From Micrococcales bacterium (lineage in GTDB: Bacteria; Actinomycetota; Actinomycetes; S36-B12; UBA10799), in contig JADKAV010000008.1 of the NCBI GenBank assembly GCA_016719135.1, positions 62,001 to 126,000 of the forward strand: a stretch of DNA of 64,000 nucleotides, given 5' to 3'. This document shows, piece after piece, positions 42,269 to 51,224 of this stretch. The notes beneath the pieces are model-generated. The model did not search any database and had not been told where the DNA came from. It was given only the letters and a program-made list of their open reading frames with translations. Position numbers and translations under genes: made by a program. How positions within the stretch are numbered: the first letter of the stretch is position 1; every line of letters starts with the position of its first letter.

Positions 42269-43777
42269 CTACCGTCCGGTGCTGATGTTGCCGTAGTTGG
42301 TACCCGCCTGCAGCCCGCCGAGCGCGCGCAGGCTGGTGGTGGGCGCGTTGACCGCGTTGACCACCCGACCAGTGTTCTTCTTGTCGTCCAGGTTCGCGCC
42401 GGGCACCCCTGCCAGGACTGCGTCGATCTCCGTTCCCGGCACGCTCACGAATGCCGAGCCGAAGCGGTTTCCGCGGACGACCTTCCCGGCGATGTCGGCG
42501 CTGTCCTGGGTGTACTTGCGCCCCCGCAGCGAACCGCAATCCGTGCTTTGCTGCGAGACAACCGTCACCATGCCGGCGTTGGTCTTCGAGCCGAGCCGTT
42601 TGTGGGGGATACCCACGGCGATCCCGGTCTGACCGGTGCACAGCAGACCGCGTCCGCTGCTCAACGCACTGCCGAACTTGTCACCGGGTTTGGACTTGCC
42701 GGGGATCCCCGACGACGACTGCGACACCCACCGCATGGCCGGCTGGGTCGTGGTGGCGCTCATGATGCCGGTGATGATGCCACCAGCGTTGGAAACCGTT
42801 TTGAGGTCTTCGCCCGGGATGCCCACTGCGAGCAGTTGTTCGTCGAAGGCCGCACCGAAGTGGTCGTCCTTCTCAGCGCCGCCGGGGACACCGGGGCTGT
42901 TCTGGGAGACGAACACGTCGGATTGCGGCTTCGTGGGGTCGGTCTTGGGGACGGTGGTCAGGTGCAGGGCACCGGCGTCCACCGCGCCGTCGATGTTCTC
43001 CTCGGGCATGCCGACGGCCAGGGTCTGATCGTGGAAGGTCAGTACCTTGCCGTAATGGTCGCCGGCTTCAGGAGTGTCCTTCACAACACCGGATCCCTGG
43101 GCAAGCGTGCCGACGACCGAGAACGTGCCGGCGTCCTGCGTCATGAGATAGATCCGGCCGGAGTTCTTGATGGTGTTGTCGTCGGTGAAGGGCGCGCCGA
43201 TGAACGCGGTGCCGTTGCCGATCGCCACGGCATGGCCGAAGCGGTCGCCGGTCTTGGCCGTGTCCACGGAGATGACCTTGGTGCCCGGGAGGTCCACGCC
43301 GTTCGCGCTGCCCGGGACGAACACCACCCGGCCCGTGGAGTTGTTGTAGCGCGGCACCCCGATCAGCAGGTCGGCGTAGCAGTCGGCGTTCAGGTCGCCG
43401 ATCGCCGCGGACTGTCCGAAGCGCAACCCTGAGGTCGCATCGCCGGCTCCGACCGAGGCGGACGTCAGACGAAACGATCCGCCGTTGCTCACCCGGACGT
43501 CGACGGCACCGGCACCCTGCACGCCTCGGACTTTCGCCTTGGGCTGGGCGATCACGAGATCGGACTGGCCGTCGTTGTTGAGATCGTTGGGGGCGGTGGA
43601 TGTGCATGCGGGAGTCGGACTGGTCGAGGGGCTCGGACTGGTCGAGGCGCTGGGACTGGAACTGGGACTGGAACTCGGACTGGTGGAACCCGTCGGGGAG
43701 GGCTCCGCATGGGCCACTGGGGCCAATGCCAACGACGCGAACACGGCAGCACTACTTGCAATAATCGGTGTTCTCAT
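42269..43777 (-). CDS. Secreted FG-GAP (integrin-alpha-like) repeat protein
   Basis: A 502-residue exported protein. The signal peptide ends PVAHA-EPS, followed by a Ser/Pro/Thr linker of about 30 residues and then repeated beta-propeller blades with the FG-GAP core: LNNDGQSDLVIAQP, LRFGQSAAIGDLNADCYADLLIGVP, GDRFGHAVAIGN, DHYGKVLTF, DHFGAAFDEQLLAVGIPGED, GDKFGSALSSG and GNRFGSAFVS. Calcium-binding DxNxDxxxD loops are visible in the first blades. A surface or extracellular binding role is likely. It is divergent from dnaG. ATG 43775-43777 is chosen at the signal peptide; ATG 12 bases upstream is possible. Confidence 0.85.
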   Translation of the reverse strand: MRTPIIASSAAVFASLALAPVAHAEPSPTGSTSPSSSPSSSPSASTSPSPSTSPTPACTSTAPNDLNNDGQSDLVIAQPKAKVRGVQGAGAVDVRVSNGGSFRLTSASVGAGDATSGLRFGQSAAIGDLNADCYADLLIGVPRYNNSTGRVVFVPGSANGVDLPGTKVISVDTAKTGDRFGHAVAIGNGTAFIGAPFTDDNTIKNSGRIYLMTQDAGTFSVVGTLAQGSGVVKDTPEAGDHYGKVLTFHDQTLAVGMPEENIDGAVDAGALHLTTVPKTDPTKPQSDVFVSQNSPGVPGGAEKDDHFGAAFDEQLLAVGIPGEDLKTVSNAGGIITGIMSATTTQPAMRWVSQSSSGIPGKSKPGDKFGSALSSGRGLLCTGQTGIAVGIPHKRLGSKTNAGMVTVVSQQSTDCGSLRGRKYTQDSADIAGKVVRGNRFGSAFVSVPGTEIDAVLAGVPGANLDDKKNTGRVVNAVNAPTTSLRALGGLQAGTNYGNISTGR

Positions 43778-43864
43778 GCCGGCGACCATACCCACGCCGT
43801 GTGAACAGAAACGCCGCATTGCACCGGCCTGTGGGACTCTAACCCGCCGTTTACACAAGCGACG

Positions 43865-43870
43865 TACGAT
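43865..43870 (+). promoter_or_regulatory. Possible -10 of a leaderless dnaG transcript
   Basis: TACGAT fits TANNNT and ends six bases before the dnaG GTG, where no ribosome binding site is seen. The inferred transcription start coincides with the start codon. Confidence 0.45.
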
Positions 43871-43876
43871 CGGCAT

Positions 43877-45733
43877 GTGGCGCGCATCCTGGCAGAAGAC
43901 ATCGCTTTGGTGCGCGATCGCGCGCGCATCGACGAGGTGATTTCCGACCAGGTGACACTCAAACCGGCCGGTGGCGGTTCCCTGAAGGGTCTGTGCCCGT
44001 TCCACGATGAGCGCAGCCCATCGTTCCACGTGACTCCCGCCAAAGGCTTCTACCACTGCTTCGGGTGCCAGGCCGGCGGTGACGTCATCGATTTCGTCAT
44101 GAAGACCGACATGGTCACGTTCGCGGAGGCTGTGGAGAAGCTGGCTGCCCGCTTCGGGGTCACGCTGCGTTACGCCGAAGGTGGTCCCAGCCGTACCGGC
44201 CAGCAGGGTCAGCGCACCCGCCTGATCGAGGCGAACACGGCCGCTGCGAAATTCTTTCGCGAAGCGCTGTCCTCACCACAGGCGCAACCGGCCAGGGAGT
44301 TCCTCGCGCAACGTCACCTGGATTCCGAGGCCGCTGACGTGTTCGCAGTGGGGTTCGCGCTGCCAGGCTGGGACAACCTGGTCAAGCGCCTGCGCGCCGC
44401 GGGCTTCACGGATGACGAAATGGTCACCTCCGGGCTCGCGCTGCGCGGCAACCGTGGACCCTACGACCGTTTCCGGGGCCGGATCGTGTGGCCGATCCGC
44501 GACCTGTCCGGCGAGGTCGTCGGCTTCGGCGCCCGCCGGATCATGCCCGACGACGACGGACCGAAGTACCTGAACACTCCCGAGACGCCGGTGTACCACA
44601 AGTCGCAGATCCTGTACGGCGTGGACCTTGCCCGTAAGCAGATCGCCCGCAGCCAGCAGGTCGTCGTCGTGGAGGGCTACACCGACGTGATGGCCTGCCA
44701 CCTGGCCGGGGTCGATACTGCGGTGGCCACCTGTGGCACCGCGTTCGGCGAAGAGCATGTCAAGGTGCTGCGTCGCCTGCTGCTGGATCAGGACGAACAC
44801 CGCGGCGAGGTCATCTTCACGTTCGACTCCGACGAGGCGGGACGCAAGGCCGCTCTGCGCGCGTTCGACGTGGACCAGAAGTTCGTCGGGCAGACCTTCG
44901 TGGCGGTGACCGGTCAGGGGATGGATCCGTGCGACCTGCGCATCGCCTCCGGCGACGAGGCGGTCCGAGATCTCGTGAGTGGCCGCATTCCGTTGGTCGA
45001 GTTCGTGATCCGGTCCAAGATCGATGGGTTCGACCTCGACAGCGCGGAAGGCCGAACCAACGCCTTGCGGGCCGCAGCGCCGGTGATCGGATCGATCCCC
45101 GACCGGATCCTGCGCTCGGAGTACGTGCGGCGCATGGCAGGCTGGACCGGCGTGGACCAGTCGATGGTTTCCGAGGCGGTCCGGCAGGCCAGCCGTGGAG
45201 CCAAGCCGTCGAGCCGGCCGGCAGACCCCGCGCCCGTTCCCGACGAGCGGGACCCGGCAGCGCTGGTCGAGCGGGAATCGCTCAAACTCGCACTGCAATC
45301 CCCGGAACTGGTCCACAGCTGGTTCTCCAGCGTGCAGCCCGCGGCGTTCACCGGGCAGATGTACGCCCAGGTCTACGCGGCCGTCACCGCCGCCGGTGGG
45401 CCCCCGGCCGAGCCCGACGAGCAGTGGATCGCCAGGGTGCTGGAACACTGCCCGGACGACTCGGTGCGAACCGCTGTGCGCGCCCTGGCGGTGGAATCCC
45501 CGCGGGCCCTGTTCGGCAACACCGACACCAAGGTGAACGGCAAGTTCGCGGTCAATGTGTTGTCCCGGCTGCTCGAACTCGATGCCGGGCGTCGACTGCG
45601 GGAGGTCAAGTCGAAATTGCAGCGGATCAACCCGATCGAATCCGATGCCGAGTATCGGCGGTTGTTCGCCGACGTCTTGGCCCTTGAGCAGTACCGGCGC
45701 GATCTGCGCGAAGTCCTGGTCGGTGGCATGTGA
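43877..45733 (+). CDS. dnaG: DNA primase
   Basis: A 618-residue primase synthesising RNA primers for replication. The zinc-binding domain has CPFHDERSPSFHVTPAKGFYHCFGC (CHC2 type, in part), the RNA-polymerase-like core contains GFGARRIMPDDDGPKYLNTP, and the TOPRIM domain shows VVEGYTDVMACHLAG and FTFDSDEAGRKAALRA. The C-terminal helicase-binding domain is present. GTG 43877 has no Shine-Dalgarno but a TACGAT hexamer six bases upstream. The stop overlaps the next gene. Confidence 0.96.
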   Translation: MARILAEDIALVRDRARIDEVISDQVTLKPAGGGSLKGLCPFHDERSPSFHVTPAKGFYHCFGCQAGGDVIDFVMKTDMVTFAEAVEKLAARFGVTLRYAEGGPSRTGQQGQRTRLIEANTAAAKFFREALSSPQAQPAREFLAQRHLDSEAADVFAVGFALPGWDNLVKRLRAAGFTDDEMVTSGLALRGNRGPYDRFRGRIVWPIRDLSGEVVGFGARRIMPDDDGPKYLNTPETPVYHKSQILYGVDLARKQIARSQQVVVVEGYTDVMACHLAGVDTAVATCGTAFGEEHVKVLRRLLLDQDEHRGEVIFTFDSDEAGRKAALRAFDVDQKFVGQTFVAVTGQGMDPCDLRIASGDEAVRDLVSGRIPLVEFVIRSKIDGFDLDSAEGRTNALRAAAPVIGSIPDRILRSEYVRRMAGWTGVDQSMVSEAVRQASRGAKPSSRPADPAPVPDERDPAALVERESLKLALQSPELVHSWFSSVQPAAFTGQMYAQVYAAVTAAGGPPAEPDEQWIARVLEHCPDDSVRTAVRALAVESPRALFGNTDTKVNGKFAVNVLSRLLELDAGRRLREVKSKLQRINPIESDAEYRRLFADVLALEQYRRDLREVLVGGM

Positions 45734-46188
45734 GGTTGCGACGGATTCCCGCCGAGGTCCAGGACTTGGCCGGTGATCAGCGCGTGCTGGCTTGGGCGGC
45801 GGTGGACGACGGTTGGGTCGTGACCACCCACGACCGGCTTCTGCTGCCAGGCCGGGAACCCTTGGGCTGGCAGGACGTGGTTCGGGCTGCGTGGGACGCC
45901 CCGGTTCTCGAAGTGCAGGTGCCGGGCGGACTGGTGCGGGTGGTGCTCGACGCGCCCGGGAACATCCCGGAGGTCGTCAACGAGAGGGTGAAGGCCAGCG
46001 TGCTGGTCCAGCAGCACGTCGCGCTGATCGGGGACAAGGGCGTGCGCCTGGTGGCCCGGCGCAAGCCGGGGGATACCGCCATCATGTGGCGGGTCACCTT
46101 CGACGCCGGAGTGGATGCGAACGACCCCGCTGTGCGGGCAGCGGCCGACGACGCCCTCGCGGAGCTGCGCGCCAGCCTGGGATTGTGA
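45730..46188 (+). CDS. Conserved actinobacterial protein after dnaG, function unknown
   Basis: A 152-residue soluble protein. It opens MRLRRIPAEVQDLAGDQRVLAWAAVDDGWVV (in part), suggesting a beta-rich fold with alternating DGWVVTTHDRLLLPG strands like a PH-domain, followed by a region with ASVLVQQHVALIGDKGVRLVARRK and a helical C-terminus ADDALAELRASLGL. No catalytic motif is seen and I do not recognise a named family. GTG overlaps the dnaG stop by three bases, so it is translated with dnaG and may be linked to replication only by position. Confidence 0.7.
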   Translation: MRLRRIPAEVQDLAGDQRVLAWAAVDDGWVVTTHDRLLLPGREPLGWQDVVRAAWDAPVLEVQVPGGLVRVVLDAPGNIPEVVNERVKASVLVQQHVALIGDKGVRLVARRKPGDTAIMWRVTFDAGVDANDPAVRAAADDALAELRASLGL

Positions 46189-46258
46189 AACGTGTGCCTG
46201 CGGTGTAGACACACTTGTCCTCGACAGCGGCAACGCCCGGTGACACGTCGGTGAGCAA

Positions 46259-46264
46259 TACCAT
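46259..46264 (+). promoter_or_regulatory. Possible -10 of a leaderless transcript
   Basis: TACCAT matches TANNNT and ends seven bases before the ATG of the HdeD-like gene, with no ribosome binding site between. Confidence 0.35.
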
Positions 46265-46271
46265 CAGATGC

Positions 46272-46922
46272 ATGACACAGGAACCCAGCGACAACCTGCC
46301 TGAACCGCTCGCACCGCAAGACCGCACCTATCAGCAGGAATGGATGGACCCGAAGGTCGCCACTCTCGACCCGGGCCGGATCGTGGGCAACGCCGTTCTC
46401 ACGCTGGCTGTGATCACCGGCGTGTTCGGAGCCATCATGCTGTTCTGGCCCGGCGCCACGGTCCGGGTGGTGGCGATCCTGTTCGGCTTCTGGTTGATCT
46501 TCTCCGGAGTGATCATGCTGGTGCAGGCGATCGGCTCCCAGGGCAACGGTTTCCTGCGCGCCTTGCTGGGGATCGGTGGTGTTCTGTCGCTGGTCATCGG
46601 CGGCATCTGCGTGGTCAACGGCGACGCCTCGGAGCGGATCCTCGTGCTCTTCGTCGTCATCGGGTGGCTGGCCAACGGAATCGCCTACTTGATCGTGGGA
46701 CTGCGCAACAAGCAATCCGCCAGTCGTGGTTTCTACCTGTTCTTCGGGACCCTGCAAGTGGTGCTGGCGCTGCTGATCATTGCCTGGCCGTCGGCGACCG
46801 TGACCGTGCTCGTGCGTGTGATCGGGATCGGCTTGCTCATCACCGCTGCCTTCGGGGTGTGGGCGTCCAACCGCATCCGCAAGGCCGGAGCAGACGGGCA
46901 GGTCGTGATCGTCAGCCAGTAG
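46272..46922 (+). CDS. HdeD-family (DUF308) membrane protein
   Basis: A 216-residue protein with six hydrophobic helices arranged in pairs, e.g. GNAVLTLAVITGVFGAIMLFWPGATV, VVAILFGFWLIFSGVIML, GIGGVLSLVIGGICVV and VLALLIIAWPSATVTVLVRV (in part). The repeated WPGATV/WPSATV signature is typical of HdeD proteins, linked in enterobacteria to acid tolerance. The N-terminal 40 residues are polar. A tail RIRKAGADGQVVIVSQ ends it. It converges with the CoA-disulfide reductase gene. Physiological role here unknown. Confidence 0.85.
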   Translation: MTQEPSDNLPEPLAPQDRTYQQEWMDPKVATLDPGRIVGNAVLTLAVITGVFGAIMLFWPGATVRVVAILFGFWLIFSGVIMLVQAIGSQGNGFLRALLGIGGVLSLVIGGICVVNGDASERILVLFVVIGWLANGIAYLIVGLRNKQSASRGFYLFFGTLQVVLALLIIAWPSATVTVLVRVIGIGLLITAAFGVWASNRIRKAGADGQVVIVSQ

Positions 46923-46943
46923 CGGCGCAGACCGATGTGATCA

Positions 46944-48689
46944 TCAGTCGGTGGCATTCGCGAACGGAACCTCGTCCAGCACCTCCAGGGCGCACGCGGC
47001 GTCCGCCTCGGCGTAGTTGATGATGGGTTCGCGGTGCCCGTTCAGCGGTCGCAGCCACGGCACCGAGTGTTCCATCGTCAGGGTTCCACCGGACAGCGTT
47101 GCTACCTGCTGGAAGCCCAGGCCCTTCAACATCCGGTAGGCCAGGTAGGACCGGAAGCCAGACCGGCAGTAGACGTACACCGGCCGATCCTGGTCGATCT
47201 CCTCGTAACGCTCGCGAAGTTCCTGCACGGGGATGTTGACCGACATCGGCAAAGCGCACTCGAGGTTCTCGCGCTCGGTGCGCACGTCGAGGATCACCGC
47301 GTCGGCCGGCAGGTTGCCCCAATCCTGGGGGTACCAGAGTTCGATGGTGCCATCGAGCAGATTGCTGCCCTGGAAACCCGCCATGTTGATCGGGTCCTTC
47401 GCCGAGCCGTAAGGGGGAGCGTAGGCCAGTTCCAGCTCAGCGAGGTCCCACACCGTCAGCCCGGCACGCACTGCGACCGCTAGGACGTCGATGCGCTTGT
47501 CGACGCCGTCGTACCCGACGACCTGGCCTCCCAGGACCCGGCCGTCGTCAGCCGCGAACAGCAGTTTCAGGTGCATCGCAGCGGTGCCCGGATAGTACGA
47601 GGCGTGCCCGTTCGGGTGCACATACACCTTGCGGTAGTCGATCCCGTGGCGTCGCAGAATCTTCTCGTTGGCTCCGGTGCCTCCGGCGGTCAGGTCGAAG
47701 ACCTTGACGATGGCGGTTCCCTGGGTCGTGGTGTAGCGAGCGTCCCGGCCGAACATGTGGTCGGCGGCGATACGGCCCTGGCGGTTCGCCGGTCCGGCCA
47801 GCGGCACCACGGTCGGCTCGCCGGTCACCGTGTCCGTGACCTGCACCGAGTCCCCAACGGCATACACGTCCGGGTCGGAGGTCACTTGGTGTGCGTCCAC
47901 CACGATCGCGCCGCGGTCGGTGGTGTGCAACCCGGCGAACCGGGCGAGGCTGGACTCCGGAAGGACCCCGATGGCCAGTACGACGAGGTCGGCGGGAAGG
48001 ACCCCGTCGGAGGTGAGCACTGAGGTGTCGGTGAAACCTTCGGCCTTCGTGCCGAGGTGCAATTGCACGCCGTTGCGGGCCAGTTCGGCCTGGACCTGCT
48101 GCGCCATCTCCGGGTCGAGCGGTCCCATCACCTGGTCGGCGGCTTCCAGTAGGGTCACCTGCCACTCGCGGTGGCGCAGTGCCTCGACCATTTCGATGCC
48201 GATGTAGCCGCCGCCGATGACCACGGCCCGGCCACTGCCCGCGTCGACGACCGCTTTGATCCGGTCCATGTCCTCGAGGTTGCGCAGTGTGTGGACCAGG
48301 GGGCTGTCGATGCCGGGCAACGACGGCTGCACCGGCTTGGCGCCGGTGGCCAGCACCAACTTGTCGTACGGGAGTTGATATGTGCGGCTGGCCCCGAGGT
48401 CGCGCACCTGGACGATCTTGCCCGAGGTGTCGATGGCGACGACCTCGTTGGCGACTCTCACATCGAGGTTCAGGTTGGCGGCCAGGCTCTCAGGGGTCTG
48501 GACGAGCAACTCGTCGCGGTCGGGGATGTCCCCGCCGATGTGGTAAGGCATGCCGCAGTTGGCGAAGGAGACGTATGCGTCGCGCTCGAGGACGACGATG
48601 TGGGCGTCCTCGGACAGTCGCCTGGCACGTGCTGCCGCCGACATTCCGCCTGCCACCCCGCCCACGACCACAATCTTCTTGGGTCCCAT
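46944..48689 (-). CDS. CoA-disulfide reductase/NAD(P)H oxidoreductase fused to rhodanese
   Basis: A 581-residue fusion. The N-terminal FAD/NAD(P)-binding module starts KKIVVVGGVAGGMSAAARARRL and has the single redox cysteine in SFANCGMPYHIGG, the NAD(P) motif RAVVIGGGYIGIEMVEAL and AVGDSVQVTDTVTGEP. The C-terminal rhodanese domain (about 470-545) carries DVRTERENLECALPMSVNIPV and the active cysteine VYVYCRSGFRSYLA. Members reduce CoA disulfide, CoA-persulfide or polysulfides. ATG 48687-48689 follows AGGAGG. The arrangement suggests handling of sulfane sulfur or thiol stress. Confidence 0.9.
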   Translation of the reverse strand: MGPKKIVVVGGVAGGMSAAARARRLSEDAHIVVLERDAYVSFANCGMPYHIGGDIPDRDELLVQTPESLAANLNLDVRVANEVVAIDTSGKIVQVRDLGASRTYQLPYDKLVLATGAKPVQPSLPGIDSPLVHTLRNLEDMDRIKAVVDAGSGRAVVIGGGYIGIEMVEALRHREWQVTLLEAADQVMGPLDPEMAQQVQAELARNGVQLHLGTKAEGFTDTSVLTSDGVLPADLVVLAIGVLPESSLARFAGLHTTDRGAIVVDAHQVTSDPDVYAVGDSVQVTDTVTGEPTVVPLAGPANRQGRIAADHMFGRDARYTTTQGTAIVKVFDLTAGGTGANEKILRRHGIDYRKVYVHPNGHASYYPGTAAMHLKLLFAADDGRVLGGQVVGYDGVDKRIDVLAVAVRAGLTVWDLAELELAYAPPYGSAKDPINMAGFQGSNLLDGTIELWYPQDWGNLPADAVILDVRTERENLECALPMSVNIPVQELRERYEEIDQDRPVYVYCRSGFRSYLAYRMLKGLGFQQVATLSGGTLTMEHSVPWLRPLNGHREPIINYAEADAACALEVLDEVPFANATD

Positions 48690-48847
48690 TCGGTCCTCCT
48701 CAGCGCCGGCGCCGCACGAGTCGGGTCGGGTCTTCGGCCGACGGGCCGGGCGCGGGCTTCCGATCCCAAACTCTAGGACAGTGGTCGCGCTGGTGCGCGC
48801 ACCGGAGGGCTTGCGCAACCGACTGTGTGCGGGGTGAGGATGGGATC

Positions 48848-51190
48848 ATGCGCGCCTGCGATCTCGACCTGTCCGAACAGATCAGCCTGTTGTCCGGCAG
48901 CACGTTCTGGCTCACCCAGCCTTTGCCGAAGCGAGCAGTGCCGGCGGTGATGCTCAGCGACGGCCCGCACGGCCTGCGCGCCCAGGAAGGTACGGGGGAG
49001 AACCTCGGCCTGAGCGGCAGTCTGCCGGCCACGTGTTTCCCGACCGCTGTCACGATCGCAAGTTCCTGGGATCCGGGTTTGATCGAAGAGGTCGGCCGGG
49101 CAGTCGGGGCGGAGGCCCGGGCGCTGGGGGTGTCCGTGGTCCTCGGTCCAGGGTTGAACATCAAGCGTCATCCCCTGTGCGGGCGCAACTTCGAGTACCT
49201 GTCGGAGGATCCACTGCTCAGCGGACACCTGGCGACGGCGATGGTCCGCGGCATCCAGAGTCAGGGGGTTGGGGCCTGCCTGAAGCACTTCGCGGTGAAC
49301 AACCAGGAATCCCACCGCCTTGTGGTGGATGCCGTCGTCGACGAGAGGACCCTGCGGGAGCTCTATCTGTCCGGCTTCGAATATGCGTCCCAGCACTCCT
49401 CGCCGTGGTCGGTCATGGCCGCCTACAACCAAGTGAACGGCACCTACTGCTGCGACAACGAGTACTTGCTCACCACGATCCTGCGCGACGAGTGGGGTTT
49501 CGACGGCCTGGTGATCAGCGATTGGGGTGCCACCAACGACCGGGTCGCAGGGGTGCGCGCCGGGATGGACCTCGAGATGCCCGGCAGCGGCGGCGCCTTC
49601 GACGATGCCGTTGAACGCGCGGTGGCCGAAGGGCAACTGACCCCGGCGCAGGTTGCAGCGTGTGCCGACCGGGTCCTGGACCTCGTGGCCAGGAGCCCAC
49701 GCGCTGACGGCGCTCCTGCCAATTTGGGCGATCACGACGACCTCGCGCGGCGTGCGGCCGCGCAGAGTTCCGTCCTGTTGACCAACGACGGGATTCTTCC
49801 GCTCGACCCGGGAGCCACGGTCGCTCTGATCGGGGCCTTCGCCGAGCACCCGCGTTTCCAGGGCTCGGGCAGCTCCCTGGTCAATCCGACCCGCGTCACC
49901 ACCGCGGCCAAAGCCATGGCAGAACGTGCGGTCACCTTCGACTACGCACCTGGCTACGATCCACTGGCCGCCGGGCGCGACGACCGCCTGATCGCGCAGG
50001 CCGTGTCCCTTGCCCGGGAGTCCGACGTGGCGGTGGTCCTGGCCGGTCTTCCCGGCACTTACGAGAGTGAGGGTTTCGACCGCTCGGACATGAACCTCCC
50101 GGCTCAGCACGACGCTCTGATCGAGGCGGTCTGCCAGGCCAATCCGCGCACCGTGGTCGTGCTGTCGAACGGCGCACCGGTGGCGATGCCGTGGGTGGCT
50201 GCACCGGCGGCCATCCTCGAGTCCTACCTCGGTGGCCAGGCCAGCGGATCGGCGCTGGTCGATGTTCTCTATGGGGATGTCGAACCCGGTGGCCGGCTCG
50301 CCGAGACGTTTCCCGTCCGGCAGTCCGACATGGCCAGCGACCGCAACTTCCCCGGTCAGCCGCATCAGGTCCTGTACCGGGAAGGGCTGAACGTCGGTTA
50401 CCGACACCTCATCACCGCTGGAGTCGCGCCGCTGTTCGCCTTCGGCCACGGACTGGGGTACACGACCTTCGAGATGGGAGAACCCTCGCTGGATCGGATG
50501 TCGATAACCCATGACGAACCCGTCGCGGTGAAACTGCCGGTCACCAACACCGGTTCGCGGCCGGGCAGCACCGTGGTTCAGGTCTATCGGCACGACCGGA
50601 CCGGTCGGGTGCCCAGGCCGAGGCGGGAGCTGGCGGGTTTCGCGAAGGTGCATCTGGACGCCGGGGCAACGACAGAGGTGACCATTGTCGTTGAGCCTCG
50701 AGCGTTCGCGTTCTACGACGTGCAGTCGAAGACCTGGCAGACCCCGCAAGGGGAGTACGAGTTGGAGATCGGCTGGTCGAGCGAGGACATCGTGCATGTG
50801 GCAGGCGTCGCAGTCACCGACGGGTTCACCGGACACGTGGGGCAGACGACATTCGTGGCGCCCCCCGTGCGCCCGGTGCGGCCTTACAGCCGCGTGTCGA
50901 CGATCGGCGAGATCTCGGGGCATCCAGTAGGCAGGCTGTTGCGAGCGGTCGTCCTGCGGGTGGGCGGCTACCAGTCGGCCGAGGACGCGGCCACCGCGTT
51001 GATGATCGAGCGGTCGGTCGATGAGATGCCGTTGCGGACTGTCGCCCTGTTCTCGCAGGGCAAAGTCAACCTGGGGATGATCGATGGCCTGGTCGACATT
51101 CTCAACGGCCGGCCCGGTGCCGCGATGGGTCGCACGGGCCGTTCGACCGGCCGGGCGCTGCGCAGTCTGGTGGCACGGGCGACGGGCTGA
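48848..51190 (+). CDS. Glycoside hydrolase family 3 (beta-glucosidase-like)
   Basis: A 780-residue GH3 enzyme. The N-terminal domain has LSDGPHGLRAQ, GPGLNIKRHPLCGRNFEYLSEDP, GACLKHFAVNNQESHR and the nucleophile aspartate in FDGLVISDWGATNDR; the second domain has AQSSVLLTNDGILPLDP, FQGSGSSLVNPT and a fibronectin-III-like C-terminal domain (VTNTGSRPGSTVVQVYRHD). About 100 further residues end the protein. There is no signal peptide, so it acts on intracellular oligosaccharides or glycosides. GTG/ATG starts upstream overlap the reverse-strand gene; ATG 48848 fits best. Exact sugar specificity is not readable. Confidence 0.9.
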   Translation: MRACDLDLSEQISLLSGSTFWLTQPLPKRAVPAVMLSDGPHGLRAQEGTGENLGLSGSLPATCFPTAVTIASSWDPGLIEEVGRAVGAEARALGVSVVLGPGLNIKRHPLCGRNFEYLSEDPLLSGHLATAMVRGIQSQGVGACLKHFAVNNQESHRLVVDAVVDERTLRELYLSGFEYASQHSSPWSVMAAYNQVNGTYCCDNEYLLTTILRDEWGFDGLVISDWGATNDRVAGVRAGMDLEMPGSGGAFDDAVERAVAEGQLTPAQVAACADRVLDLVARSPRADGAPANLGDHDDLARRAAAQSSVLLTNDGILPLDPGATVALIGAFAEHPRFQGSGSSLVNPTRVTTAAKAMAERAVTFDYAPGYDPLAAGRDDRLIAQAVSLARESDVAVVLAGLPGTYESEGFDRSDMNLPAQHDALIEAVCQANPRTVVVLSNGAPVAMPWVAAPAAILESYLGGQASGSALVDVLYGDVEPGGRLAETFPVRQSDMASDRNFPGQPHQVLYREGLNVGYRHLITAGVAPLFAFGHGLGYTTFEMGEPSLDRMSITHDEPVAVKLPVTNTGSRPGSTVVQVYRHDRTGRVPRPRRELAGFAKVHLDAGATTEVTIVVEPRAFAFYDVQSKTWQTPQGEYELEIGWSSEDIVHVAGVAVTDGFTGHVGQTTFVAPPVRPVRPYSRVSTIGEISGHPVGRLLRAVVLRVGGYQSAEDAATALMIERSVDEMPLRTVALFSQGKVNLGMIDGLVDILNGRPGAAMGRTGRSTGRALRSLVARATG

Positions 51191-51224
51191 CTGACAGACA
51201 ACTCAGCTCCTGCTTCAGGGCTGG

